A stretch of 64,000 nucleotides of DNA. Origin: Anaerococcus vaginalis ATCC 51170 (GTDB lineage Bacteria; Bacillota; Clostridia; Tissierellales; Peptoniphilaceae). The position numbers and the translations under genes are program-made. Below, piece after piece: positions 44,187-53,436 of this stretch. The stretch covers positions 1,820,086 through 1,884,085 of the forward strand of contig NZ_GG700527.1 in the NCBI RefSeq assembly GCF_000163295.1, read 5' to 3'. A model generated the notes under the pieces. It was not told where the DNA came from. It did not search any database and was given only the letters and a program-made list of their open reading frames with translations. Numbering within the stretch: position 1 is the stretch's first letter; each line of letters starts with the position of its first letter.

Positions 44187-44200
44187 ATTAGAGAGGTTAT

Positions 44201-44878
44201 ATGAAAAGATCACAAATTAATAAAGCAATAAAAGATATGGAAAAATTTTTGAAGAAAATGAATGTATATCTACCTGATTTTGCATATTGGTCAACTGAAG
44301 ACTGGAAAGATAAAAATAATGAATATGACATAATCAGAGATAATAAACTTGGATGGGATATAACCGATGCTGGTTTAGATGATTTTGAAAATATAGGTTT
44401 TTCATTATTTACTTGTAGAAATGGAAATATAAATAAATCTTCTTCAAAAAAATATGCAGAAAAATATATTATGATAAAGCAAAATCAAGAATTTCCGTTT
44501 CATTTTCACTGGCAAAAAACAGAAGATATTATAAACAGAGGCGGAGGAACTTTGCTTATAACTGTTTATAATGATGACGATGGAAATTTTTCTAAAGATG
44601 ATGTCTTAGTAGAATCTGATGGAAGAGAATATTATGTAAAGGCAGGAGAAAGTGTTGAATTAAATCCTGGACAAAGTATTACCTTAAAGCCATATCAATA
44701 TCATAAATTTTCTGTAAAAGAAAATACTGGAGATGTATTAGTGGGAGAAGTTTCTGAAGTTAATGATGATGATAATGACAATAGGTTTTATGAACAAGTA
44801 GGAAGATTTCCTGAAATAATAGAGGATGAAAAACCTTACAAATTATTATGCAACGAATATCCTAAATACAATGGATAA
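44201..44878 (+). CDS. D-lyxose ketol-isomerase family protein
   Basis: A 225-residue cupin-fold sugar isomerase. The metal ligands are visible: H101, H103 and E108 in HFHWQKTEDI, and H168 in YQYHKFSV. The opening RSQINKAIKDMEKFLKK and LPDFAYWS match the D-lyxose isomerase family, which converts D-lyxose to D-xylulose and D-mannose to D-fructose. In this operon it may act on a free or phosphorylated aldose. It lies 14 bp after EIIC. Confidence 0.88.
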   Translation: MKRSQINKAIKDMEKFLKKMNVYLPDFAYWSTEDWKDKNNEYDIIRDNKLGWDITDAGLDDFENIGFSLFTCRNGNINKSSSKKYAEKYIMIKQNQEFPFHFHWQKTEDIINRGGGTLLITVYNDDDGNFSKDDVLVESDGREYYVKAGESVELNPGQSITLKPYQYHKFSVKENTGDVLVGEVSEVNDDDNDNRFYEQVGRFPEIIEDEKPYKLLCNEYPKYNG

Positions 44879-44920
44879 GAGAATAAATAGAAAATGGAAT
44901 TAATAATATAGGAGTTTAAA

Positions 44921-45787
44921 ATGTTAATTAATATGAAAGAAATGTTGAAAGTTGCTAACGAGAATAATTTTGCTGTACCAGCATTTAATATCTCATCATT
45001 ACCTATGCTTAATGGAGTTTTCAAAAAATGTGAAGAACTAAAATCTCCAGTAATTATAGCTATACATCCCGATGAACTTTCATACGTGGAAGATAGTTTT
45101 GTAAAAACAATAATTGATAAAGCAAATAAATCTGAATTACCAGTAGTGTTACATTTAGATCATGGTTCTTCTATAAAACAAGTTATTAATGCAATAAAAG
45201 ATGGATTTACATCAGTTATGATTGATGCTAGTACATTTAAATTTGAAGAAAATATTGAAATGACAAAAAAAGTTGTAGAGCTTGCTCATAGCGTAGATGT
45301 ATCTGTAGAAGGAGAACTCGGAACAATTGGTGTAGATGCTGGAGATGAATATGGTGGTTCAAAAGATATTCAATACACAAAACCTGAAGATGCTAAAAAA
45401 TTTATAGATCAAACAAATTGTGACTCTTTGGCAATAGCAATTGGAACAGCTCACGGAATATATCCTGAAAATTATGTTCCTAAATTAAAACTAGATTTAT
45501 TAACACAAATAAAAGATCTAGTAAAAATTCCTCTAGTATTACATGGTGGCTCATCAAATCCTAATGCCGAAATTGCAGAAGCTGTAAAAAGAGGAATCAA
45601 TAAAATCAATATATCATCTGATATAAAAGTGGCATTTTTCAAAAAATGTAGAGAAGTTTTGAAAGACAATTCTTTAAGAGAACCTAACGCTATATATCCT
45701 GCTTGCATAGAAGCTATGTGTGAAGTTGTAGAAGAAAAAGTTAAATTGTTTGAATCAGATAATAAAGCTGAATTATTTTTTCAATAA
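44921..45787 (+). CDS. Class II ketose-bisphosphate aldolase
   Basis: A 288-residue zinc aldolase of the FbaA/GatY group. Catalytic D80 and zinc ligand H81 are in VVLHLDHGSS, E132 in VEGELG, H178 in GTAHGIYP, and H208 in LVLHGGSS. NISSDIK closes the phosphate site. It cleaves fructose- or tagatose-1,6-bisphosphate or a related ketose phosphate to DHAP and an aldehyde. The GGAG site supports the ATG at 44921. A terminator-like hairpin follows (45811-45842). Confidence 0.92.
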   Translation: MLINMKEMLKVANENNFAVPAFNISSLPMLNGVFKKCEELKSPVIIAIHPDELSYVEDSFVKTIIDKANKSELPVVLHLDHGSSIKQVINAIKDGFTSVMIDASTFKFEENIEMTKKVVELAHSVDVSVEGELGTIGVDAGDEYGGSKDIQYTKPEDAKKFIDQTNCDSLAIAIGTAHGIYPENYVPKLKLDLLTQIKDLVKIPLVLHGGSSNPNAEIAEAVKRGINKINISSDIKVAFFKKCREVLKDNSLREPNAIYPACIEAMCEVVEEKVKLFESDNKAELFFQ

Positions 45788-45810
45788 AAATATTAAGAAT
45801 TGATAGCAAG

Positions 45811-45842
45811 AATGTGCAAAGTTATACCTTTGCACATTTTTA
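45811..45842 (+). terminator. Intrinsic terminator between aldolase and kinase genes
   Basis: Stem AATGTGCAAAG / CTTTGCACATT with loop TTATAC and the tail TTTTA. It lies within the operon, so kinase expression would depend on read-through or on its own promoter. Confidence 0.8.
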
Positions 45843-45893
45843 AATAATATAAATAAAAATATAAAATTAAAATCATTAATGAAAGGAAATAAA

Positions 45894-47411
45894 ATGAATT
45901 ATATTTTAGGAATTGACCTAGGAACATCTTCATTAAAAGGAGTAGTTTTTGATCAGGATGGAAATTTCATTGGTGCAAAAAGTAGTTCTTATGATGTTTG
46001 CAATCCCAAAAAAGGATATTGTGAACAAAACCCTAAATTTTGGATTGATGCTTTCGAAAATGTTATTGAGAAATTAAATCGTGATTTTGATTTAAATGAA
46101 AATCTTATAGCATTAAGTTTTTCTGGGCAAATGCATAGTTTGGTTTTACTTGATGAACAAGGAAGAGTTTTAAGAGATGCTATATTATGGAATGATGTAA
46201 GAACTATTGATGAGTGTAAATATATAAGAAATAAGTTTTCTGATAAACTATTAGAAATTACAAATAATATCGCATTAGAAGGTTTTACACTTCCTAAAAT
46301 TTTATGGGTAAAAAAATACGAAGCAGAAATATTTGAAAAAACACACCACATTTTATTACCTAAAGATTATTTGAGATACTATCTAACAGGAAAATATAAC
46401 ATGGATTATTCTGATGCAGCAGGAACTTTACTTTTAGATATTGAAGACCATATATGGTCGGAAGAAATTATAAGAAAATTTGGAATAAATAGAAAATTAC
46501 TACCACCTTTACTAAATTCGACAGATTTTGTTGGATATGTTAAAAAAGATTTGATATTAAAATACGGGTTTAAGAAAAAAGTAAGAGTATTTGCAGGATG
46601 TGCTGATAATTGTGCTAGTGAAATAGGAAGTGGGGTTATAGGAAAAGACGATACCATGCTTTTAAGTATAGGTACATCTGGAGTAATCCTTAATCCGGAA
46701 AAGAAAATAAATAGATCTTACAATGGAAAATTACATTTTTTTAATTCGATTTATAAAGATACGTATTATTCTATGGGAGTTACCTTATCAGCAGGACAGA
46801 GTCTAAATTGGTTTAGAAAAAGTTTCTCAAAAAAAGAAAAATTTGAAGATTTGACTAAAGATATAGATAAAATCAAAGCAGGAGCTGATGGTCTAATTTT
46901 TGCTCCATATTTAAATGGCGAAAGAAGTCCATATTTTGATGGAAATATTAGAGGAAGTTTCATAGGATTAGATATTTCTCATACAAAAAAACATTTAGTA
47001 AAATCAACTTTAGAAGGAATAACTTTTTCACTTAGAGATAATTTTGAAATGATGGAAAAATCAATAGATTCTCAAATAAAAAATATTATATCAGTTGGCG
47101 GGGGTTCAAAAAATAAAGATTGGCTACAAATCCAAGCAGATATATTTAATAAAAATATTATGACTATAAATATAGAAGAAGGACCAGGACTTGGTGCAGC
47201 TATGATTGCGGCTTTAGGCATGAAATATTTTGATAATGTAAAAGAGTGTTCAGATGCCTTTATAAAATATACACAAATTATAAAACCAAATAAAGAAAAT
47301 TCAAGAATATATGATAAGTTGTTTGAACAATACAAAAAAATATACCCAAATACAAAATCAATTTGTTACAATTTAATTGGTATATGTGAAAATCAAAATA
47401 AAAGTAATTGA
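45894..47411 (+). CDS. FGGY-family sugar kinase, xylulokinase-like
   Basis: A 505-residue FGGY kinase. I choose ATG 45894 (MNYILGIDLGTSSLKG) because GAAAGGAAA lies just upstream; the ATG at 45879 overlaps that site. Seen: the N-terminal phosphate loop GIDLGTSSLKG, SFSGQMHSLVLLDE, ILWNDVRT, and C-terminal GVTLSAGQSLNWFRK and SVGGGSKNKDWLQIQAD. These resemble XylB, which phosphorylates D-xylulose. Isomerase plus this kinase would convert D-lyxose to xylulose-5-phosphate, but the PTS and aldolase point to a phosphorylated ketose route, so the true substrate is open. Confidence 0.87.
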   Translation: MNYILGIDLGTSSLKGVVFDQDGNFIGAKSSSYDVCNPKKGYCEQNPKFWIDAFENVIEKLNRDFDLNENLIALSFSGQMHSLVLLDEQGRVLRDAILWNDVRTIDECKYIRNKFSDKLLEITNNIALEGFTLPKILWVKKYEAEIFEKTHHILLPKDYLRYYLTGKYNMDYSDAAGTLLLDIEDHIWSEEIIRKFGINRKLLPPLLNSTDFVGYVKKDLILKYGFKKKVRVFAGCADNCASEIGSGVIGKDDTMLLSIGTSGVILNPEKKINRSYNGKLHFFNSIYKDTYYSMGVTLSAGQSLNWFRKSFSKKEKFEDLTKDIDKIKAGADGLIFAPYLNGERSPYFDGNIRGSFIGLDISHTKKHLVKSTLEGITFSLRDNFEMMEKSIDSQIKNIISVGGGSKNKDWLQIQADIFNKNIMTINIEEGPGLGAAMIAALGMKYFDNVKECSDAFIKYTQIIKPNKENSRIYDKLFEQYKKIYPNTKSICYNLIGICENQNKSN

Positions 47412-47481
47412 AAATATCTTAAAATATTAACTGATAACGATTAAATATATAAACTTTAGCAAAAAACAAAATCAAACAATC

Positions 47482-47615
47482 GCCCATCTCGAGCGAATGG
47501 AATGAGTCGAAATCTAAATTGAATAGGTTAAATTTAAATGTAAAGTAAAACAAAATAGATCTATCGACAAGCTTGAGATTGGTTTTCTCTTTATTTTCCT
47601 TAATTTCTAAAGGAT
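47482..47615. repeat. Family 3 repeat, copy 2
   Basis: Direct copy of 40993-41125, here with GCCCATCTCGAGCGAATGGA and TCGACAAGCTTGAGATTGG as the arms. It lies just after the kinase gene. The remaining gap (47616-47758) is AT-rich with no gene. Confidence 0.85.
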
Positions 47616-47760
47616 AAAATGTTTTTGTATATGGTTTTTATTTTTAAAATAGAAAAGTTTGCATTTTGTTATATAAAATTATTTTTAACCGATTTTATTG
47701 TACAAAGCTAGAGGAGAGCCTTCAAGCTACAAATTTATTTCTATTCCAAGACAAACAAAA

Positions 47761-47787
47761 AGACAGGAAAATTCCTGCCTTTTTTTA
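47761..47787 (-). terminator. Terminator of the XpaC-TelA operon
   Basis: On the minus strand AGGCAGGAA / TTCCTGTCT with a short loop and TTTTTG tail. The plus strand also has a T-tract. Confidence 0.85.
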
Positions 47788-47800
47788 GTCCGGTTGTTTT

Positions 47801-48061
47801 TTATCCTTTTAAACCATCTGCTTGTCTTTGCATATTTTCTACTACTACGTCAAAAATATCTCCGATTGATTGAGCGTATTCTAATATTTCCCATGGTTTA
47901 TTTGTGTGGAAGTGGATTTTTATTAAATCTTCATCTCCTACTGCAAGTAGGCTATCTCCTTCGAAATTTTCTGTTATGTGATCGAAAATTTCGTCTTCGT
48001 CTAAATCTTCTCCTGCTATTAAAAGCTGGGTATCAAATTTAAATTCTATTTTTTCTGCCAT
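47801..48061 (-). CDS. Stand-alone FakA middle-domain-like protein
   Basis: An 86-residue protein matching a single domain of FakA/DhaL-fusion fatty acid kinase. TQLLIAGEDLDEDEIFDHITENFEGDSLL, AVGDEDLIKIHFHTN, PWEILEYAQSIGDI and VENMQRQ mirror the FakA segment that precedes the C-terminal DegV-like domain. The ATP-binding DhaL domain and the C-terminal domain are both absent. It is not an obvious decay product: it has a normal start, a GGAG site and an operon position 9 bp after telA. Confidence 0.75.
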   Translation of the reverse strand: MAEKIEFKFDTQLLIAGEDLDEDEIFDHITENFEGDSLLAVGDEDLIKIHFHTNKPWEILEYAQSIGDIFDVVVENMQRQADGLKG

Positions 48062-48070
48062 TTTTTTCTC

Positions 48071-49177
48071 CTAACTATTTTTTAATAAATTTCTTTTTAA
48101 TTCTTCTTCAAGACGACCAAGCTCATTTTTGGCGTCTTGTCTATTCTTATTTCCTTCGATTTGAATTGCTCTTACTTCGTCAATCGCCTCAATTAGTCTA
48201 TCGTTTGTATATTTTATTGTATCAAGGTCTATTATACCGCGTTCGGTTGCTCTTGCTGTATCGATTGTATTTTGTTTTAATTTGTCAGCGTTTGATTTTA
48301 ATAAATCATTGGTTAAATTTGTAACGGCTTCTTGGGCACGAATTGCTTGTTCTGTGTGGCTCATGCCAAGGGCTAGGACCATTTGGTTTTTCCAAAGTGG
48401 AATTGTATTTACAATTGTTGTTTGGATTTTTTCTGCCATAATTGAGTTTGATGATTGTACCATCCTAATTTGTGGTGCCATTTGCATTGAAACCATTCGG
48501 GTTAAATCTAAATCGTGTAATTTTTTTTCAAACCTGTTGGCTTGGGCTTTTATGTCATTTGCTTTTTGGGCATCCATTGGGAGGTTTGAAATTCTTGCTG
48601 TATTTTCAAGGGCTGGTATGTCTTTTTCAAAAGTTCTTTTGAGCTTTCTGTTTCCAGCTTCTATATACATAGAAAGTTCTTTGTAATAGTCTTCGTTTAA
48701 TTCATACATCTGATCAAGCAGGGAAATATCTTTTAAAAGTCTTATTTGATGGTTATCCAAGGCTTTGGCGATTTCATCTATATTTTTTTCTGTTGATTGG
48801 TATTTTAATTTTATATTTTCAAATTTTGATTTTTGTTTTTTTAAAAATCCAAAAACTCCGCCATTGTCTTCGTCCATTGATTTGATTTCTGAAACAACCT
48901 TATCCAAAAGTCCACCAATTTCTCCAAGCTCTTTGTTTTTTACTGTATTTAAAGTTTTTTCTGAGAAATTTGAAATCTTTTTTTGAGCTCCAACTCCGTA
49001 TTGGAGAATTATATTTGAATCTTCTAGGTCAATTTTTTGGGAAAAATCATCAATTTGTTTTTCTTCTTCTGGAGAAAATTTTATTGACTGATCTATTTGG
49101 ATTTTTTCCTTATATTCGACTGGTTTTAATTCGACCTCTTCATTTTCTCCGTCTAGTCTTAATTTAATATCACTCAT
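48071..49177 (-). CDS. Toxic anion resistance protein TelA family
   Basis: A 368-residue soluble, mostly helical TelA/KlaA protein. Markers are LDKVVSEIKSMD, IRMVQSSNSIMAEKIQTTIVNTIPLWKNQMVLALG and the long C-terminal helix. Members are linked to tellurite or other envelope and lantibiotic stress, by an unknown mechanism. It overlaps xpaC by 8 bp; XpaC-TelA pairs are a common conserved arrangement in Firmicutes. Confidence 0.92.
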   Translation of the reverse strand: MSDIKLRLDGENEEVELKPVEYKEKIQIDQSIKFSPEEEKQIDDFSQKIDLEDSNIILQYGVGAQKKISNFSEKTLNTVKNKELGEIGGLLDKVVSEIKSMDEDNGGVFGFLKKQKSKFENIKLKYQSTEKNIDEIAKALDNHQIRLLKDISLLDQMYELNEDYYKELSMYIEAGNRKLKRTFEKDIPALENTARISNLPMDAQKANDIKAQANRFEKKLHDLDLTRMVSMQMAPQIRMVQSSNSIMAEKIQTTIVNTIPLWKNQMVLALGMSHTEQAIRAQEAVTNLTNDLLKSNADKLKQNTIDTARATERGIIDLDTIKYTNDRLIEAIDEVRAIQIEGNKNRQDAKNELGRLEEELKRNLLKNS

Positions 49178-50294
49178 TTTTGCTCCAATCTTTTTCTAAA
49201 TATCCTTCTTGGTTTAATAAAATTTTCATTGTATCAATGTCTGTTTTTATATCCATTGTCCTATCTTCCATTAGCTCTAATTGGATTTTTTCAAAGGCTT
49301 CATTGATTATTTCTATGGAAGATTCTATTTCTGCAAGTGAATTTTTAATTTTTGAATCGTTTGATTCCATAATTTCGTATTCTGTGTAAGCATCAATTAA
49401 TTTTACAGTTGTTGGCAAATAATATTCTATAAATTTGTCCAAAACATAAGCTTTTTCTGGGTATCTTTTAATAATGTTTGTAATATTTTCAATTGTTTTT
49501 TTGATTTCTATTACTTTTTCAAGAAAATTTCTATTTTTAATTCTTGAAATATCAAGATTTATGGAAGTAATTTCTTTGCTTGAAATTCTTATTATTTCTT
49601 CAGCTTTATCCTTGTTTGTTTTTGTGCTTGCATCTTGGGCTATTTTTTTATTTTCTTCGTGTGATAAATTTGGCATTTGATTTTTTTGGTTTTTGTATAA
49701 TTTAAAAGTTGGAATATCTAACAAAAATAATGAATCATTTTCTACAATTCTTGCTTGTTTGAAATATCCCTTATTCATCATATACAAAAGCTCTTTTATG
49801 GTATCTTCCTCTGATTTTTGAACTGATGATGCCAAATCTCTTATTGGAATTACGGTGTTATGTCCAAGCTCTCTTAAAAATCTTGTGTAATCTTTTGAAA
49901 TCATATCCAATTGTTGGGATTTTCTAAAAGTAAAAAATCCAAATATTGAAAACAAAGCTGTTAAAAATAGATTTTTAAAAAAATCATAGGAAAATCCGTC
50001 AAAAAATAAAATCATTAGCATAGAAAGTGCAATTAAAAAAGAAATTATCATAGCTGTTTTCAATAATCCTGCCTTGGTTTTTTCAGGAAGTTTTTGGGCA
50101 CAAACTTGAGGATTTTTAGTTTGGATTGCGGGTTTTCTAACTTGATTTCCGTTTATAAAATTCATTGTTTTATCAATAAATATATCAAGACTTGTCTTGA
50201 CCTTTTCACTTATATCAGAAAAATCCATATCAGAAATAGCTTTGTTTAGACTATTTTCCAAAGATTTTTCGTTTTCTTTATCATAATTTGTCAT
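49170..50294 (-). CDS. XpaC-like 5-bromo-4-chloroindolyl phosphate hydrolysis family protein
   Basis: A 374-residue protein from ATG 50294 (preceded by AAGGAG; the GTG at 50300 overlaps that site). The N-terminal 70 residues are hydrophilic. Two helices lie at about 82-99 and 103-120, then a KSQQLDMISKDYTRFLRELG segment and a long coiled region. This is the XpaC architecture (PF10112 type). The name stems from an indirect phenotype; the true role is unknown. Always near telA. Confidence 0.87.
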   Translation of the reverse strand: MTNYDKENEKSLENSLNKAISDMDFSDISEKVKTSLDIFIDKTMNFINGNQVRKPAIQTKNPQVCAQKLPEKTKAGLLKTAMIISFLIALSMLMILFFDGFSYDFFKNLFLTALFSIFGFFTFRKSQQLDMISKDYTRFLRELGHNTVIPIRDLASSVQKSEEDTIKELLYMMNKGYFKQARIVENDSLFLLDIPTFKLYKNQKNQMPNLSHEENKKIAQDASTKTNKDKAEEIIRISSKEITSINLDISRIKNRNFLEKVIEIKKTIENITNIIKRYPEKAYVLDKFIEYYLPTTVKLIDAYTEYEIMESNDSKIKNSLAEIESSIEIINEAFEKIQLELMEDRTMDIKTDIDTMKILLNQEGYLEKDWSKNE

Positions 50295-50407
50295 ATTCAC
50301 TCCTTAGTAAAATTATACCAGAAAGATTCAATATATAAAAACTATCTTAATATTTATTTAATATACAATAGTAAAAATTAAATAAATTAATAATAAAATC
50401 AGGATAT

Positions 50408-53266
50408 TTAAGAATCTAAATCTATTATTTTATCAAAATAATTTTCATTTTCCCTTAATTTTTCTCTATTTCCAAAAACTGTAAGATTGTTTTTGTCCAA
50501 AATATTTTTGTAATCATCTTTCAAATCAATTATATCATCTAAGCTAGCATTTTTTATATCAAGAAGCTTTTCTTCAAGCTCCTTATAAGAAAATCCTTGC
50601 AAATATCTTAGAAAATCCAAAGAAGTCTTGGCTTGAAGAGATTGGGGTTTTAAATATGAGCCCATTTTTGAAATTTTTTGGTTTTTCAAATCATTTGGAT
50701 CAAGTTTTAAATTTTCTAAAATCTCAGGGATTTTTTTATAATTTTCCACTGTTTTTCTTATGTGAGGGTCCCTGTAAGAATAGGTCCCAATATTTCCGTA
50801 CTTATCAACCATAAGACCTGCTCCATAAGCTCCGCCTTTTGCACGAATTAAATCGTGAAGGTAAGGATTTGAAATAATTGATGAACAAAGGGCCAAAAGA
50901 TTTAATTTTTTATCAGAAAATTCTTCTAAATCTCCTCCCACAGACACATAATTTACATTTGCATCAGACAAAATTGCTTCTTTATAATAGGACTTATGAA
51001 AATCAATATTTCCTTTTTCTTTTTTGGTTTTTTCAAGGTCTGAAAATTCTTTCTTTATATAAGCCTTTACTTTTTCATAATCATTTTTTGATGATGTTAT
51101 ATTAACTAATAGATTTTTTGAGAAAATTTCCTTGTATAAATCTTCTAATTTTTCCTTGAAAGTAATAAAATCTTCTTCTACATCTATGAAAATTTTCTTT
51201 ATAAATTCATAATATCCAAAACCATTTAGCTCATCTTTGATGTATGAAAGTTTATCAAAATGTGAAAAAGAACGAGTTAGGGCAAGGCTGTGTCCTGAAT
51301 CATACATATTCATTTCAAACAAGGCCTTGATTTGTTTTAAAATATCCTCAATTCTTTTTTCATCATCAAAAACAGATTCATTCATTATTTCTTTTACAAT
51401 ATTCAAAGAATTTTCATACCTATCTATAGTAGTCTTAAAAGAAATTTTTATAAAATTATTAATTTCCCCGTCCTTATTTTTTATATTTTGGATTGTAAAA
51501 TTAAGACCTGCCATATTTATTGGAATTAAATCATCCAATTTTTGGTAGGAATGATCTTTTGTATCAATTGATCCCAAAAAATCTGAAATTAGACAAAGAT
51601 ATTTGAGATTTTCAAGGCCCATGTGATTTACGTCAAAGAAAAATTCATTGTAAATCATCCCAGCACTGTCAAGGTCGTGGTAGATAAATTTAAAATCATC
51701 ATCCTCGATTTTTCTTGGAACTTTTTCGATATCAAGGTCTACATCACTAATTTCAAGAGTTGGAATTGTAGCCTTATCTTCTTTTGAATCTTCTTTTTCT
51801 TGGAAGGTTTTTAATTTTTCTTCCTTTTTCTTTAATGTATCAACTTCTTCATCTGATAGGGATTTTTTCAAATTTTCCAAATCCTGGTCGATTTTTTCTT
51901 CAATATTTTTAAAATAATCCTTATCAGGCTTTGCCACAAGAACTAATTTAGTCTTGTTATTAATAAAATATTTCCTAACTTGTTTTTCAAAATAATCAGC
52001 ATCAATCAAATCTCCCAATTCGTTTATATAGTCAATTAAATTTAGGCTATCAAAAATTTCATTATCCAAATTGTGCATGAGTATATATTCAATTCCCTTT
52101 GATGCTGAATTCATTTGCTCTCTTTGAGAAAAATCGAAAAGAGCGTGGGCTGCTTTTAGGGAATCTTTTGGAATATGTTGGGCATATTTTTTAAGCTCTT
52201 CTTCAATAATTTCTACGAACCTATCCAAATTTTCATCTGATGTGCCTTGGGCTGTAATTTGAATTGAGGATCTTTGACCATAGCCAGTCCTTGCATAAAA
52301 ACTTTCAGGTCCAATTTCCTTGTAAATTCTTTGAGAAATTTCAGAAGAATCTGAGTTGAAAAGAGCGATTGATAAAATTGCGTTTGCAAGTTGGTCTTTT
52401 ATATTAGCTCTTTCGTTAGTTAAAAATGAATATGTCAGATATGATTTATTTTTATCTTCATTGTTTGATTGATAAGAAGTAAAAATTGGTTTTTGGTAAT
52501 AATTTTCAACTACCTTGCAATCTGCAATAATTTCTTTTTTCTCATAGTGGGACAAATATTCCTCATCAAGATTTTTTAAATATTTCCCAATATCCATATT
52601 TCCATAATAAAAAATTTCAGCGTTTGATGGGTGGTAAAATCTTTTATAAAAGTCTAAAAATTCATCATAACTTAATTTGGAAATATCATAAGGATTTCCG
52701 CCAGAAACATATTGGTAGCAGGAGTTTTTATAAAGATATTTATTTATTTCATTTAAAATAATAGTATCTGGATTTGTAGTGGCACCTTTCATTTCATTGT
52801 AAACAACGCCCGATACAGAAAATTTTCCATTTTCATCAATTTTTATAGATTTTCCTTCTTGCAAGAAAATTTCTTCCTTATCTAAAACTTTTGGATTAAA
52901 AACTGCATCCAAATAAACATCTTGGAGGTTAAAAAAATCCTTATCATTTTCGCTTGCAACAGGATAAACAGTTTTATCAGGATAGGTCATTGCATTTAAA
53001 AAAGTTTGAAGACTTGATGCAATCATATCCATAAAAGGCTCTTTAGTCCTATATTTTTTTGAACCATTTAAAACAGAATGTTCCAAAATGTGAGAAATCC
53101 CCTTTGAAGATTCTGGTGGAGTTTTAAAAGCAATTGCAAAAGTTTTGTTTTTGTCATCGGTTTTTATATAATTAATCCTTGCTCCAGATTTTTTATGTTC
53201 ATACAAAAAAACATCCAGACCAAGTTTTTCAAATTTTTTATTTTTTCTTAAAATATATTTTTCCAT
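50408..53266 (-). CDS. M16C zinc peptidase (presequence protease-like)
   Basis: A 952-residue two-barrel M16 metalloprotease. The inverted zinc motif HILEH is at 59-63, and the third ligand E158 is in VVYNEMKGA. A coiled linker (about 465-500) leads to the M16C-associated domain and a second, catalytically inactive half ending in LRENENYF. In solved PreP and falcilysin homologues the two halves enclose a chamber that degrades peptides. No signal peptide, so cytosolic peptide turnover is likely. Monocistronic. Confidence 0.93.
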   Translation of the reverse strand: MEKYILRKNKKFEKLGLDVFLYEHKKSGARINYIKTDDKNKTFAIAFKTPPESSKGISHILEHSVLNGSKKYRTKEPFMDMIASSLQTFLNAMTYPDKTVYPVASENDKDFFNLQDVYLDAVFNPKVLDKEEIFLQEGKSIKIDENGKFSVSGVVYNEMKGATTNPDTIILNEINKYLYKNSCYQYVSGGNPYDISKLSYDEFLDFYKRFYHPSNAEIFYYGNMDIGKYLKNLDEEYLSHYEKKEIIADCKVVENYYQKPIFTSYQSNNEDKNKSYLTYSFLTNERANIKDQLANAILSIALFNSDSSEISQRIYKEIGPESFYARTGYGQRSSIQITAQGTSDENLDRFVEIIEEELKKYAQHIPKDSLKAAHALFDFSQREQMNSASKGIEYILMHNLDNEIFDSLNLIDYINELGDLIDADYFEKQVRKYFINNKTKLVLVAKPDKDYFKNIEEKIDQDLENLKKSLSDEEVDTLKKKEEKLKTFQEKEDSKEDKATIPTLEISDVDLDIEKVPRKIEDDDFKFIYHDLDSAGMIYNEFFFDVNHMGLENLKYLCLISDFLGSIDTKDHSYQKLDDLIPINMAGLNFTIQNIKNKDGEINNFIKISFKTTIDRYENSLNIVKEIMNESVFDDEKRIEDILKQIKALFEMNMYDSGHSLALTRSFSHFDKLSYIKDELNGFGYYEFIKKIFIDVEEDFITFKEKLEDLYKEIFSKNLLVNITSSKNDYEKVKAYIKKEFSDLEKTKKEKGNIDFHKSYYKEAILSDANVNYVSVGGDLEEFSDKKLNLLALCSSIISNPYLHDLIRAKGGAYGAGLMVDKYGNIGTYSYRDPHIRKTVENYKKIPEILENLKLDPNDLKNQKISKMGSYLKPQSLQAKTSLDFLRYLQGFSYKELEEKLLDIKNASLDDIIDLKDDYKNILDKNNLTVFGNREKLRENENYFDKIIDLDS

Positions 53267-53436
53267 TAATAAATCCTTTCTTTATATTTATTACTAAAAC
53301 TATACTCTTAAATAAATTTCATCTCATTAATAGGAAAAAATTAATTTTTAAAAAAATATTTAAAAAATTTCTTGATATAGTGTAAAATAAAACTAGGTTT
53401 ATTTAATAAATCAATTTAATTTAAGGAGGGAAGTAA

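Noticed and set aside
47698..48042. Plus-strand frame opposite the FakA-domain gene
   Set aside because: The minus-strand gene matches a known domain and has operon context. The plus-strand frame is low-complexity Leu/Arg and crosses the terminator.
53267..53436. Sigma-54 promoter for the mannose PTS operon
   Set aside because: No TGGCAC-N5-TTGC-like -24/-12 element is visible. Only a weak TAAAAT -10 (53383-53388) is seen.
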